A stretch of DNA of 64,000 nt from assembly GCF_000024545.1 (NCBI RefSeq), contig NC_013947.1, positions 3,348,001 to 3,412,000 of the forward strand, in the 5' to 3' direction. Below are positions 33,792 through 45,080 of the stretch, in pieces. Positions within the stretch are counted from its first letter, which is position 1, and each line of letters opens with the position of its first letter. The DNA is from Stackebrandtia nassauensis DSM 44728. Lineage in GTDB: Bacteria > Actinomycetota > Actinomycetes > Mycobacteriales > Micromonosporaceae. The translations under genes and the position numbers were made by a program. Under the pieces are notes generated by a model. That model was not told the DNA's origin, did no database searches, and saw only the letters and a program-made list of their open reading frames with translations.

Positions 33792-34766
33792 TCACTGGTT
33801 GGCGTGGAAGGTCTTGCGGTACGTCATCGGCGCCACCCCCACTTGGGCGTGGAAGTGCCGACGCAGACTGGCCGACGTGCCAAGACCGGTCCGCGCCGCG
33901 ATGCGATCGGCCGACAAGTCCGTGGTCTCCAGCAACACCCGCGCCGCCTCGACCCGCTGCCGCAGCAGCCACTGGCCCGGCGCGGCACCGGTCTCGTCGT
34001 GGAAGCGTCGCGTGAACGTGCGCACGCTCATCCTGGCCCGGCGGGCCAGGCCGGCGATGCTGACGCGTTCGTCGAGGTGCGCGATCGCCCATGCCCGCAC
34101 CTCGGCGGTGGAGGCCGCCGCGGTGGATGGCACGGGTTGTTCGATGTACTGGGACTGGCCGCCGTCGCGCCACGGCGGGACGACGCTGCGCCTGGCCACG
34201 GCGTTGGCGACCTTGGAGCCGTGGTCGCGCCGCACCATGTGCAGGCACAGGTCGACACCGGCGGCGACCCCGGCCGAGGTCAGCACGTCGCCTTCGTCGA
34301 CGAACAGGACGTCGGCGTCGACGTCGACCTTGGGGAAGGCTCGCGCGAGGGCTTCGGCGTGCATCCAGTGCGTGGTGGCGCGGCGCCCGTCCAACAGTCC
34401 CGCGGCGGCCAGGATGAACGAGGCGGTGCAGATCGACGCCAACCTCGTGCCGGGTTTGAGGGACGCCAGCGCTTCGGCGAGGGGTTCGGGTAGACCGTTA
34501 TCGCCGATGGCCAGGTCGACGTGGTAGGAGGCGGGTATGACGACCGTGTCGGCGCGCGCCAGCACTTCGGGGCCTTCATCGACGACGATGTCGAAGTCGG
34601 CGTTGGTGGCCAGGCGGCCCGGGGTCAGGGTGCAGGTGACGACGTCGTACAGGCGCTGGCCGTCGGGTCCGCGGGCCATACCGAACAGTCGCGCCGGGAT
34701 GCCCAGCTCGAACGGGATGACCCCTTCCAGTGCCAGGACGGCGACGAGATGACGTGACAACACCAT
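33792..34766 (-). CDS. GlxA family AraC-type regulator (DJ-1/PfpI + HTH)
   Basis: A 324-residue regulator. Residues ~1-180 are a DJ-1/PfpI-like domain with the nucleophile-elbow ASICTASFILAAAGLLDGRRATTHW. Residues ~215-320 are an AraC double HTH (SIAGLARRARMSVRTFTRRFHDETG, ADRIAARTGLGTSASLRRHFHAQVG). The ATG at 34766 (MVLSRHL) is preferred to 34784. It is divergent from the MFS transporter (71-bp gap), which is the likely target. Confidence 0.92.
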   Translation of the reverse strand: MVLSRHLVAVLALEGVIPFELGIPARLFGMARGPDGQRLYDVVTCTLTPGRLATNADFDIVVDEGPEVLARADTVVIPASYHVDLAIGDNGLPEPLAEALASLKPGTRLASICTASFILAAAGLLDGRRATTHWMHAEALARAFPKVDVDADVLFVDEGDVLTSAGVAAGVDLCLHMVRRDHGSKVANAVARRSVVPPWRDGGQSQYIEQPVPSTAAASTAEVRAWAIAHLDERVSIAGLARRARMSVRTFTRRFHDETGAAPGQWLLRQRVEAARVLLETTDLSADRIAARTGLGTSASLRRHFHAQVGVAPMTYRKTFHANQ

Positions 34767-34837
34767 GGCCGAATCTTTGCACATGTTGACGCTTAGGCCA
34801 CTGTCGCGGTGGGTGGCGGCCGACGAAGCTGTAGAGC

Positions 34838-36115
34838 GTGACCGTGACTGCTCCCGCTCCCGCCCCTGCCCGTCGCCGCATCCACCGCGCCTGGTGGGTG
34901 GCCGCCGTGGCGTTCGTGGCCATCATCGGCGCCGCCGGGATGCGCGCCACCCCCGGCATCCTCATCGACCCGCTGCACCGCGCGTTCGGGTGGTCGCGGG
35001 GCACGATCTCGCTGGCGGTGACGATCAACCTGATCCTGTACGGCCTGACCTCACCGTTCGCCGCGGCCTTGATGGACCGCTTCGGGATGCGCCGCGTCGT
35101 GGCCTCCGCGCTGGGGCTGGTGGCGTTGGGCAGCGGGTTGACGCTGTTCATGCGATCCAGTTGGGAGCTGATCATCTACTGGGGTCTCCTGGTGGGTTTG
35201 GGGACCGGGGCCATGGCCATGGCGTTCGCCGGAACCGTCACCACCCGCTGGTTCGCCACGCGCCGAGGCCTGGTCACCGGCATCCTCACCGCCGCCGGAG
35301 CCACCGGGCAGCTGATCTTCCTGCCGCTGTTGGCGATCCTGGTGGAGAACTACCACTGGCAGGCCGCCTCGGCCACCGTCGCCGGTTGCGCCCTGGCCGT
35401 GGTGCCGCTGGTGTGGTGGCTGTTGCGCGACCGGCCCGAAGACGTCGGCCTGCGGCCCTATGGCGCCACCGGCCCCACCCCCGCGCCCGTGGCGAGTGGC
35501 AACGCCGTGGCGCGCACGTTCACCGTCCTTGCCCGTGCCGCGAAGACGCGGACGTTTTGGCTGTTGGCCGGAGGCTTCGCCATCTGCGGCGCCAGCACCA
35601 ACGGACTGGTGTCCACGCACTTCGTGCCCGCCGCCCACGACCACGGCATGCCCACCACCATGGCCGCGAGCCTGTTGGCCGTCATCGGGCTGTTCGACAT
35701 CGCCGGGACCGTGGCCTCAGGCTGGTTGACCGACCGGTTCGACCCCCGCAAACTCCTGGGCATCTACTATGGACTGCGTGGGTTGTCGTTGCTGTTCCTG
35801 CCGATGCTTCTTGACGACAGCCTCAAACCACCCATCCTGTTCTTCGTCATCTTCTACGGCCTGGACTGGATCGCCACCGTCCCACCCACCCTGGGCCTGT
35901 GCCGCACCCACTTCGGCGACGCCGACGCCCCCCTGGTGTTCGGGTGGGTTTTGGCCAGCCACCAAATCGGCGCCGGAGCCATCGCCGTGACCGCGGGCCT
36001 CATCCGCGACCACCACGGCACCTACACCCCCGCCTGGCTCATCGCCGGAGGCCTGTGCGCCGCGGCGGCCGTCATGTCCCTGGCCATCACCAAACCGACT
36101 GCGACCCAGGCATGA
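34838..36115 (+). CDS. MFS transporter (monocarboxylate/OFA-like)
   Basis: A 425-residue permease with 12 TMs and a basic N-terminus. GMRATPGILIDPLHRAFGWSRGTISLAVT in TM1-loop1 is typical of the OFA/monocarboxylate MFS group. LMDRFGMRRVV and DRFDPRKLLG are the loop 2-3 and 8-9 motifs. The GTG start is close to a TAGAGC element. It may export or import a small carboxylate under GlxA control. The substrate is not established. Confidence 0.92.
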   Translation: MTVTAPAPAPARRRIHRAWWVAAVAFVAIIGAAGMRATPGILIDPLHRAFGWSRGTISLAVTINLILYGLTSPFAAALMDRFGMRRVVASALGLVALGSGLTLFMRSSWELIIYWGLLVGLGTGAMAMAFAGTVTTRWFATRRGLVTGILTAAGATGQLIFLPLLAILVENYHWQAASATVAGCALAVVPLVWWLLRDRPEDVGLRPYGATGPTPAPVASGNAVARTFTVLARAAKTRTFWLLAGGFAICGASTNGLVSTHFVPAAHDHGMPTTMAASLLAVIGLFDIAGTVASGWLTDRFDPRKLLGIYYGLRGLSLLFLPMLLDDSLKPPILFFVIFYGLDWIATVPPTLGLCRTHFGDADAPLVFGWVLASHQIGAGAIAVTAGLIRDHHGTYTPAWLIAGGLCAAAAVMSLAITKPTATQA

Positions 36116-36175
36116 GGCCCACGTCATTCTCCAGCACGACGCCACACCCCCACCCTCACCGATAACGTGACAGAC

Positions 36176-36838
36176 ATGGCCAATCTGGTAGAGGAAACAG
36201 CGCTGTTGGCGTACCGCGACGACACCGGACGCAACGCCGTCCAGCACCTGGAACTCGGGCTGGCCGGAGCCGCCCTTTTGGAACTGACACTGGCCGGACG
36301 CATCGACGTCGACACCTCAGGGCGCGTCGTCGTCCTCAACCCCGGCCCCACCGGGCACCCCGTCACCGACACCTGCCTGGCCCGTATCAGCGCCGACAAA
36401 CCCCGCAAAGCCAAATCCTGGGTGCAGAAACTGTCCCGCGGCCTGAAGAACCAGGTCCTTGAAACCCTCGTCGACCAGCACATCCTCACCCACCACCGCG
36501 ACGCCGTACTGGGGTTCATCCCCTTCAACCGGTACCGGCCCGCCGACGCCCGCGTCGAAGCCGACATCCGTTCCCGCCTCGAACAAGCCGTCACCCACCG
36601 CGTCGGCATCGACGAACGCACCGCGGCACTGGCCGGACTCGTGTACGCCACCCAGATGGAAAAGATCGCCCTGCCCGGCCACAAACGCCGCGAAGCCCGC
36701 AAAACCCTCAAAGAGATCAGCGAAACCTCCTGGGCCACCACCGCCACCAAGAAAGCCATCCAAGCCGCCCAAGCAGCCGTCACCGCGTCCATCGCCGCGG
36801 CGGCCTCGGCCGGAGCCGCCTCCGGCGGCAGCAGCTGA
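36176..36838 (+). CDS. GPP34 (GOLPH3/Vps74-like) family protein
   Basis: A 220-residue second GPP34 protein. LVEETALLAYRDDTGRNAV, LELGLAGAALLELTLAGRI and the TLVDQHILTHHRD block are the family core. The C-terminal ~25 residues are an Ala/Gly/Ser-rich tail. A GATAAC element (36160-36165) sits just before the start; a GTG at 36167 is an alternative. It precedes KptA by 37 bp on the same strand. Membrane-phosphoinositide binding is known only for eukaryotic members. Confidence 0.85.
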   Translation: MANLVEETALLAYRDDTGRNAVQHLELGLAGAALLELTLAGRIDVDTSGRVVVLNPGPTGHPVTDTCLARISADKPRKAKSWVQKLSRGLKNQVLETLVDQHILTHHRDAVLGFIPFNRYRPADARVEADIRSRLEQAVTHRVGIDERTAALAGLVYATQMEKIALPGHKRREARKTLKEISETSWATTATKKAIQAAQAAVTASIAAAASAGAASGGSS

Positions 36839-36875
36839 CACCACGAAACCCACTGGCGCAAGGAGTACCGCGCGG

Positions 36876-37430
36876 GTGACCATTGAGGTCATGAACCCCC
36901 ACGGGATGAAACGCATCTCCAAGAAACTGTCCTACGTGCTGCGCCACGACCCCGCGTCAATCGGCGTCACCGTGGACGCGGCGGGCTGGATCGACATCGA
37001 CACCCTCCTGGCCGCCCTGACCCGACACGGCACCACCGTGTCACGCCAACAACTGGACGCCGTCGTGGCCACAAACGACAAACAACGCTTCACCATCGAC
37101 GCGGAACGCATCCGCGCCAACCAGGGACACAGCATCACCGTCGACCTGGGCCTAAAGGCCCGCGTCCCCCCGGCGAGACTGTTCCACGGCACCGCCACGA
37201 CCCGACTGGCCTCCATCCTCGACACCGGCCTGCGACGCGGAACCCGCCACCACGTCCACCTGTCCACCGACACGGCCACCGCCGCCAAAGTCGGGTCCCG
37301 CCACGGCATCCCCGCCGTGTTGACCATCGACGCCGCTGGCATGCACGACCACGGTCACGAATTCTTCGTCTCGGCCAACGGCGTATGGCTGGTGGACTCC
37401 GTCCCCGCCACCTACCTCACGGCCCAGTAA
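36876..37430 (+). CDS. kptA: RNA 2'-phosphotransferase
   Basis: A 184-residue Tpt1/KptA enzyme. It uses NAD+ to remove a 2'-phosphate from RNA, forming ADP-ribose 1'',2''-cyclic phosphate. The N-terminal winged helix has RISKKLSYVLRHDP; the catalytic half has RANQGHSITVDLGL, LFHGTATTRLASIL and HHVHLSTD, with the conserved Arg/His set. AAGGAG precedes the GTG by 10 nt. No RNA ligase that would make the 2'-phosphate is nearby. The gene ends exactly where the convergent gene ends. Confidence 0.94.
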   Translation: MTIEVMNPHGMKRISKKLSYVLRHDPASIGVTVDAAGWIDIDTLLAALTRHGTTVSRQQLDAVVATNDKQRFTIDAERIRANQGHSITVDLGLKARVPPARLFHGTATTRLASILDTGLRRGTRHHVHLSTDTATAAKVGSRHGIPAVLTIDAAGMHDHGHEFFVSANGVWLVDSVPATYLTAQ

Positions 37431-37802
37431 TCAGTCGGCGTTGTTGAACGCCTCGGTCAACCACGACCGCACCTCGGCATCCACATCGGCCACGTCCCGC
37501 AGTTCAATATGGTGCATCCACACCGACTCGGCCGGATGCGCGACCTCCTTGAACCGCGACGAATCGACATGACGCGGCAACGGAAACGACAACACCGCCG
37601 CCACCTGCGAATCCACATACCGCCCCGGCCGCCACACATACGCGAACCCCCGGCCCCGGCGAAACGCGATCTGCGACTTCGACACCCGCACACTGGCCGC
37701 ACCGATCCCCGCGATCGCCTCGGCCACCGCGTTGTACAACGCCAAACCCTCAGTGGAGCCGTCGAAGAACTCCTCCACACCATGGTCGGGATCCACAGCC
37801 AT
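37431..37802 (-). CDS. DUF5655-like hypothetical protein
   Basis: A 123-residue soluble protein. LYNAVAEAIAGIGAASVRVSKSQIAFRRGRGFAYVWRPGR, then AVLSFPLPRHVDSSRFKEVAHP and MHHIELRDVADVDAEVRSWLTEAF resemble the DUF5655 pattern (from memory). These often look like DNA/RNA or sugar-binding small domains, but no activity is known. The ATG at 37802 gives the expected start. It is adjacent to KptA, stop to stop. Confidence 0.75.
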   Translation of the reverse strand: MAVDPDHGVEEFFDGSTEGLALYNAVAEAIAGIGAASVRVSKSQIAFRRGRGFAYVWRPGRYVDSQVAAVLSFPLPRHVDSSRFKEVAHPAESVWMHHIELRDVADVDAEVRSWLTEAFNNAD

Positions 37803-37857
37803 ACTCCCACCGTACGCATGAAGCGCCGTCAACTCCAGGCCCGCGACCCGATCGCAC

Positions 37858-38358
37858 TCACCCGACGTCGACGGTGACCACGTCGGGAAACCCCAGGCCC
37901 CGCCACGAAGCCACCACGTCACCACCCCGCACGTGGGCGACCCACAGGCTCAACGCCATGCCGTGCGTGACCACGACCAGCGTCGACGCGTCACGGTGCC
38001 GCGCGATGGCCGCGTCGAAACGCGCCACCACTACTTCACGTGGCTCCCATCCGGGATGGTCGGCCCCGGCCAGATACGCCGCCGCCAGGTCGCGGTGCCG
38101 GGGATCGAAGGCCGCCGGGCGCGTCACCTCACCGAAATCGCCGTCGACGACGACATCGCCACCCAGTCGGCGCGTGATCGCTCGAGCGGTGTCGATCGCC
38201 TTGGTCTCGGTACTGGATACCACGCGACCACCGGCATCCAGGCGGTCGGCCAGCGCCTCGGCTTCGGCGACGGCGGCCGCGTCCAGACGCCAGCACCATG
38301 GTGGCTGTCGCGCATCCACGATCGGCATCGCGTGACGCACCAGCTGGATGCGTGTCAC
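37858..38358 (-). CDS. Histidine phosphatase family protein
   Basis: A 166-residue branch-1/2 type phosphatase. RIQLVRHAMPIVD holds the catalytic RH(A) motif, SSTETKAIDTARAI the second Arg region and VVVTHGMALSLWVAHV the second catalytic His. Substrate is unknown; phosphosugar or adenosylcobalamin-phosphate are common for this size. The GTG at 38358 gives the typical LVRH spacing. It is divergent from the YchJ gene (48-bp gap). Confidence 0.9.
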   Translation of the reverse strand: MTRIQLVRHAMPIVDARQPPWCWRLDAAAVAEAEALADRLDAGGRVVSSTETKAIDTARAITRRLGGDVVVDGDFGEVTRPAAFDPRHRDLAAAYLAGADHPGWEPREVVVARFDAAIARHRDASTLVVVTHGMALSLWVAHVRGGDVVASWRGLGFPDVVTVDVG

Positions 38359-38406
38359 GGCCGTGGGCCTGACGTCGCCGGGTTGGCCGTGAGGAAGAAT
38401 CGGCGC

Positions 38407-38790
38407 ATGTCTCCTGCCTTGACCGACTGCCCGTGCGGCAGCGGCGACGGATTCGACGCCTGTTGTGGACGGCTGCACGCCGGCGGCAACGCCGCCACCG
38501 CCGAGGCACTCATGCGGTCACGCTACAGCGCGTTCGCCACCGGCGATGCCGCGTACTTGTTGCGGACCTGGCATGCCTCGACCCGTCCGAGGCGCCTGGA
38601 TTTGGACGCCGCGACGACGTGGACGCGGCTGGAGATCGTGGCGGTCAGCGAGGGGAGTTTGTTTCACCGGGAGGGGACGGTGACGTTCGCGGCGCACCAC
38701 GTGCGTGGCGGTCGTGTCGGGGTGCAGCGGGAGACGAGTCGGTTCGTGCGGGAGGCCGACCAGTGGTTCTATGTGGATGGCGTGGGTTGA
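38407..38790 (+). CDS. YchJ/UPF0225 family protein with SEC-C motif
   Basis: A 127-residue protein. The N-terminal SEC-C motif is CPCGSGDGFDACCG, a zinc site. MRSRYSAFATGDAAYLLRTWHASTRP and the NTF2-like tail (FHREGTVTFAAHHV) are diagnostic of YchJ. Function unknown. It overlaps the next gene tail to tail by 22 bp. Confidence 0.93.
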   Translation: MSPALTDCPCGSGDGFDACCGRLHAGGNAATAEALMRSRYSAFATGDAAYLLRTWHASTRPRRLDLDAATTWTRLEIVAVSEGSLFHREGTVTFAAHHVRGGRVGVQRETSRFVREADQWFYVDGVG

Positions 38791-39272
38791 GTGGTGAGGT
38801 CGCGCAGGTAGCGGCGGCCCGGGCGGCCGCTCAACACGGTGTCGCCTGCGGGTTCGAAGCCGGTGCGGGTCAGTACTTTGTGGGAGGCGATGTTGTCGAG
38901 GGTGGTTTGGGCCCGCAAGCGTTTGAGGCCGTAGGATTCGGCGGCCAGTGCGCACACCTGGGTGACGGCGGCGGTGGCAAGGCCGCGACCGGCCGCTGAG
39001 GCACCGATGCGGTAACCCAGTTCGGCTTCGCCGTCGGCGACGTCGACGAGGTTGACGCGGCCGGTGATGTCGCCGCCCGCGTCGACGAGGACGTGGAAGA
39101 AGCATTCGCCGGTGGCTTGTTCGGTCAGCAGGGCGGCGTGCCTGGTGGCGAAGTTCGCGAAGTAGTCGTCGCCGCGGTCGGGTATCGAGGCGGCGAAGTA
39201 GGCGCGGTTGGTGACCTCGAAGTCCAGCAGGGCCTCGGCGTGGTCGGCGCGCAGTAGTTCCAGTTCCGGCAC
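38769..39272 (-). CDS. RimJ/RimL-type GNAT acetyltransferase
   Basis: A 167-residue GNAT. LELLRADHAEALLDFEVTNR, VADGEAELGYRIGASAAGRGLATAAV (motif A) and TTLDNIASHKVLTRTGFEPAG mark the ribosomal-protein/aminoacyl acetyltransferase branch. The GTG at 39272 has AAGGT upstream at a long spacing. Substrate unknown. Confidence 0.9.
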   Translation of the reverse strand: MPELELLRADHAEALLDFEVTNRAYFAASIPDRGDDYFANFATRHAALLTEQATGECFFHVLVDAGGDITGRVNLVDVADGEAELGYRIGASAAGRGLATAAVTQVCALAAESYGLKRLRAQTTLDNIASHKVLTRTGFEPAGDTVLSGRPGRRYLRDLTTQPTPST

Positions 39273-39374
39273 GACGCGAACGCTACCTTGCGCACGTGTA
39301 CGGCGCATCGGGTTATCGCCGGGGGGGCGCAAAACGGTTGCGCGGTGCCACAGTGGATGGCAGGCTGGCGCGTT

Positions 39375-40292
39375 ATGGCCGCTTCGCTTGCTCCCGTTGT
39401 TCCCGCCGGATACCGCGCCCGCCCCTCACAACCTGATGACGTCGCCGCGATCACCGCGCTTGTCGCCGCCTGCGAGGTGGACTTGTTCGGGCGCGTCGAA
39501 TCCGATGCCGGGCACGCTCACGCCGTCTTCGCCCGTGACGGGTTGGACGCGGGGCGCGACACGGTGCTGGTGTTCGGGCCTGGCGGTGAGGTGGTGGCGT
39601 GGGCGTGGGTGAATCGGCGCAGTGAGGTGTATGTCCATCCCGCGCATCGCGGCCGGGGGCTGGGGTCGGGGTTGCTGGCGTGGATTCAGCGGCGGGCGAG
39701 GCAGGCCGGGACGGTCACGGTCGCGCAGCAGGTGCCCGACAGCGACACCGCCGCGGCCAGGCTGTTGGGTTCGGCGGGGTTCGTGGTGAAGGCGCGGGCG
39801 TGGATGTTGGGCATCGACACCGCCGGGGTGACGGTGGCCGAGGTGGACGGGATCGCGTTTCGCGGGTACCGGACGGGTGATCTGCGGGCCGCGTGGCAGG
39901 TCACCGAGGACGCGTTTGGTGACTGGAAGGCGCGGCGGACACCGTTGCGGGAGTGGGCGGCGGGAACCGTGGAGCAGTCGGCGTTCGCGCCGGGCGCCTC
40001 GGCGATGGCCTTTGACGGTGATGAGCTCGTCGGCGCGTTGATCGCGTTGGATGTGCTGGGGCGCGGTGAGGGGTATGTGGAGTATCTGGCGGTGGCCTCG
40101 GCGTATCGCGGTAGGGGTATCGCGCGGGGGCTGTTGCGGTTTTGTTTCGCGGCGTTCGCCGAGGCGGGGTACGGGCATTGCACGTTGTGGACGCACACCG
40201 ACACCGGGGCGTTGTCGCTGTACGAGCGGGTCGGGATGAGCGTGGAGCGGACCGCTTCGGTGTACTTCAAGGAACTGGGCGACAACGCCTGA
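39375..40292 (+). CDS. Tandem GNAT (mycothiol-synthase-like) acetyltransferase
   Basis: A 305-residue protein with two GNAT domains. Domain 1 has SEVYVHPAHRGRGLGSGLLAWIQRRA. Domain 2 has GYVEYLAVASAYRGRGIARGLLRFCF and HTDTGALSLYERVGMS. The layout recalls MshD, but the sequence is too general to claim mycothiol synthesis. An MshD would normally sit elsewhere in the genome. A strong hairpin follows. Confidence 0.87.
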   Translation: MAASLAPVVPAGYRARPSQPDDVAAITALVAACEVDLFGRVESDAGHAHAVFARDGLDAGRDTVLVFGPGGEVVAWAWVNRRSEVYVHPAHRGRGLGSGLLAWIQRRARQAGTVTVAQQVPDSDTAAARLLGSAGFVVKARAWMLGIDTAGVTVAEVDGIAFRGYRTGDLRAAWQVTEDAFGDWKARRTPLREWAAGTVEQSAFAPGASAMAFDGDELVGALIALDVLGRGEGYVEYLAVASAYRGRGIARGLLRFCFAAFAEAGYGHCTLWTHTDTGALSLYERVGMSVERTASVYFKELGDNA

Positions 40293-40298
40293 GACGCG

Positions 40299-40335
40299 CT
40301 TTCCCCGCGGCCGGTGCCACCGGCCGCGGGGAAAG
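40299..40335. terminator. Bidirectional hairpin terminator
   Basis: Perfect 17-bp stem (arms 40299-40315 and 40319-40335, CTTTCCCCGCGG...) with a 3-nt loop between convergent GNAT and protease genes. Confidence 0.8.
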
Positions 40336-40349
40336 GTGACGTCGGGTGC

Positions 40350-41132
40350 TTAGGCTCCGGTGGTCTCGTTGATCCAGTCGGTGTAAGCGGTGACGTTGGT
40401 GTAGATGGACGGACCCGTCGCGCAGGTGGGGTCGCCGTTGCCCGAGCGGCTGGTGGCGCCGATCAGCACCCAGCCGCCGGAACCGTCGTCGACGATCTGC
40501 GGTCCGCCGGAGTCGCCGTAGCAGGCCCCGGAGTCACCGTTGGGGTTGTCGGTGCACAGGTCCTTTTCGCCGATCTCGGTGCACTTGCTGGACTCCACCA
40601 CGGCGGTGTCCAGCTGCTGCAGGGTCTCAGGCGCGCCCGAGCCGTCGGGGTTGGTGGCTCCCCAGCCCAGGATGCGAGACTTCGTACCGGGAGAAGCTTC
40701 GCTGCCTAGCTTGACGGGGGCCGACTCGGCCGCGGCTTCCAGCTTCACCAGCGCGAGGTCGTCGACACCGCCGGAGTAGTCGGGGTGCACCACGAACTCG
40801 GTCGGTTTGACGACTTCACCGCCGTCGGAGACGGTCTTGGTGTTGAGCCGGAACTGGTAGCCCGAGGGGTCTTCGCCCTCGACGCAGTGCGCGGCGATGA
40901 TCAGCCATTCCGGGCTGATCAGGGACGCGCCGCAACGGTGCGAGCCGTCGGAGCCCTGCATCGAGGCCATGAACGAGTAATCTTGGTCGGCGTCGACGCC
41001 GCCGATGATCTTCGTCTGGCTGTCGGACGCGTCGACGCCGTCGTCGGCGTTGGCGGCGAAACCGACACCGCCGACCGCCACAGCGGCGGCCGCGACCACG
41101 GCCAGGCCGGAGTAGATGAGTCGTTTCCTCAC
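40350..41132 (-). CDS. Secreted trypsin-like serine protease (S1)
   Basis: A 260-residue preproenzyme. The signal peptide is residues ~1-29 (RKRLIYSGLAVVAAAAVAVGG). A short propeptide (~30-41) precedes IIGGVDAD, the activation site. Catalytic His is in WLIIAAHCVEG, Asp in GVDDLALVKL, Ser in CYGDSGGPQIV. Disulfide Cys are present (HRCGASL...AHC). It is close to Streptomyces trypsins. The GTG at 41132 has GGAGG 7 nt upstream. Extracellular proteolysis is likely. Confidence 0.94.
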   Translation of the reverse strand: MRKRLIYSGLAVVAAAAVAVGGVGFAANADDGVDASDSQTKIIGGVDADQDYSFMASMQGSDGSHRCGASLISPEWLIIAAHCVEGEDPSGYQFRLNTKTVSDGGEVVKPTEFVVHPDYSGGVDDLALVKLEAAAESAPVKLGSEASPGTKSRILGWGATNPDGSGAPETLQQLDTAVVESSKCTEIGEKDLCTDNPNGDSGACYGDSGGPQIVDDGSGGWVLIGATSRSGNGDPTCATGPSIYTNVTAYTDWINETTGA

Positions 41133-41232
41133 ACTAAAACCTCCATCTAGGGATTGACATATTCAGTTGTCTTGACCGAATGTACGGCACCGGCATACTC
41201 GATAGCTAGTCATACCGGCCACCCCAAAAATT

Positions 41233-41269
41233 CAGTGGACGCGCACCCGAAGCGGGTGCGCGTCCACTG
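41233..41269. terminator. Hairpin terminator for the uvrA2 operon
   Basis: Perfect 17-bp stem CAGTGGACGCGCACCCG / complement (41233-41249, 41253-41269), 3-nt loop, directly after the UvrA-like stop at 41292 on the minus strand. Confidence 0.8.
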
Positions 41270-41291
41270 TGTGGAGGTTTGGGATGGTTTG

Positions 41292-43664
<2,373 letters not shown>

Positions 43665-43720
43665 CGTGTCTCCATTGGTTGCGTGAAGGCGACTTCCCTG
43701 CTGGTCAGGCTAGCCGCCCG

Positions 43721-45019
43721 TTACGGGGTGGTGCTTCTCGAATCGTGATCGTCGTGGCCTCGGCCTCGCGGCGACGTGGCGAAGGCCGGTAGGGGTTCGG
43801 GTCGGCGGGTGCGCCACGCCAACAGCAGGATCGCGGCGGCCACACCGACGACGACGGTGGCCAGGCCCGAGGCGCCCAGCGTCGATCGTGGCCCCAACGC
43901 GGTGGTCAGGGGCCCGCCCAGGGCGGTGCCCAGTGGCGAGGCGGTCAACAAGACCGCGCTGCGGGCCGCCAGCATCGCCGCGAGGTGTTGCGGCGGGGAC
44001 GTGGTTTGCATCAGCGTCACCGACAGCGCCACGAACGGCCCGTAGATGGCGCCGCCCAGCGTGAACGCCGCGATCGTGACGAGGGTGGGGGCGGCCAGGC
44101 CGAACGGCAGCAGTAGCGCTCCCCAGCCGATGACGATGGCGACGGTGACCGGCCACAGTGGCAGGCGTTTGAGGGCGCCGACCGCAAGTCCCCCGGCCAC
44201 GGCGCCGATACCGAACAGCATCCAGTAGGCGCCAAGCAGCGTGCCGGGCGCGTGGAGGTCGTCGGTGACATGCAGGGGCAGGGCGACTTCGACCGGTCCG
44301 TACAGGAAGTTGAAGAACCACGTCAACGCGAGTAGGCCCAGTAGTGCGGGGTGGGAGCGCAGCAGGGCCAGTCCGCCGCGGGCGGCGGCCGTCTCGACCG
44401 GCGCGGCGGGCGCGGAGGCGGGCAGGCGGGTGCGGGCCACCAGCACGGCCAGGAACACATAGGTCGCGGCGTCCAGGCCGAGGACGAGTGCGGAACTGAC
44501 GTAGGTGACGAGAACACCGGCGATAGCGGGCCCGGCGATGGTGGCGGCGAAGTTCAGTGTCGACACCAGCGTGTTGGCGGCCAGTCGCTGGGGTGGCGGC
44601 AGCAGTTCGGCCAGCAGCGTGTACTTGCCCGCGTTACCCCAGGCGTGCAGCAGCGACGAGCCCGCCAACAGCAGCACGTACAGGGTGGGGGTGAGCAGTC
44701 CGGTCGACCACGCCAACGGTATGGCGCCCAGGAAGACGCCGCGCACGACGTTGTCGATCAACAGCAGTCGCTTGGCCGGGATGCGGCGAAGCCACCGCGC
44801 GAACACCATCGCCCCGACGACACCGGGCAGGGTGTACGCGGCGACCGCGCCACCCACCCACAGTCCCGCGGTCCCCGGTGGCGCCAGTTCGATGGCCAGC
44901 CACGCCACCGCCACGAAACTCATCCCGTCGCCGAGATACGACACACCGAAGCCGCCGATGAGGCGACGAAAAACCCGGTTGGCCAACACCGGCCGGTACG
45001 CCGACGGTATGAGCGACAT
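43721..45019 (-). CDS. MFS drug-efflux-like transporter
   Basis: A 432-residue permease with 12 TMs. The start MSLIPSAYRPVLANRVFRRLIGGFGVSYLGDGM and GAAIYGPFVALSVTLMQTTSP-like segments match the MFS-1/enterobactin-exporter-like group. AAGGAG precedes the ATG. It is the third gene of the operon, between VOC and UvrA2. Drug efflux is inferred from context. Confidence 0.9.
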   Translation of the reverse strand: MSLIPSAYRPVLANRVFRRLIGGFGVSYLGDGMSFVAVAWLAIELAPPGTAGLWVGGAVAAYTLPGVVGAMVFARWLRRIPAKRLLLIDNVVRGVFLGAIPLAWSTGLLTPTLYVLLLAGSSLLHAWGNAGKYTLLAELLPPPQRLAANTLVSTLNFAATIAGPAIAGVLVTYVSSALVLGLDAATYVFLAVLVARTRLPASAPAAPVETAAARGGLALLRSHPALLGLLALTWFFNFLYGPVEVALPLHVTDDLHAPGTLLGAYWMLFGIGAVAGGLAVGALKRLPLWPVTVAIVIGWGALLLPFGLAAPTLVTIAAFTLGGAIYGPFVALSVTLMQTTSPPQHLAAMLAARSAVLLTASPLGTALGGPLTTALGPRSTLGASGLATVVVGVAAAILLLAWRTRRPEPLPAFATSPRGRGHDDHDSRSTTP

Positions 45020-45080
45020 CGAACGACTCCTTTCGGGGTGGGGTGTAGTGGCGGCCGGTGCCGCCACCACACGGGGGGGT

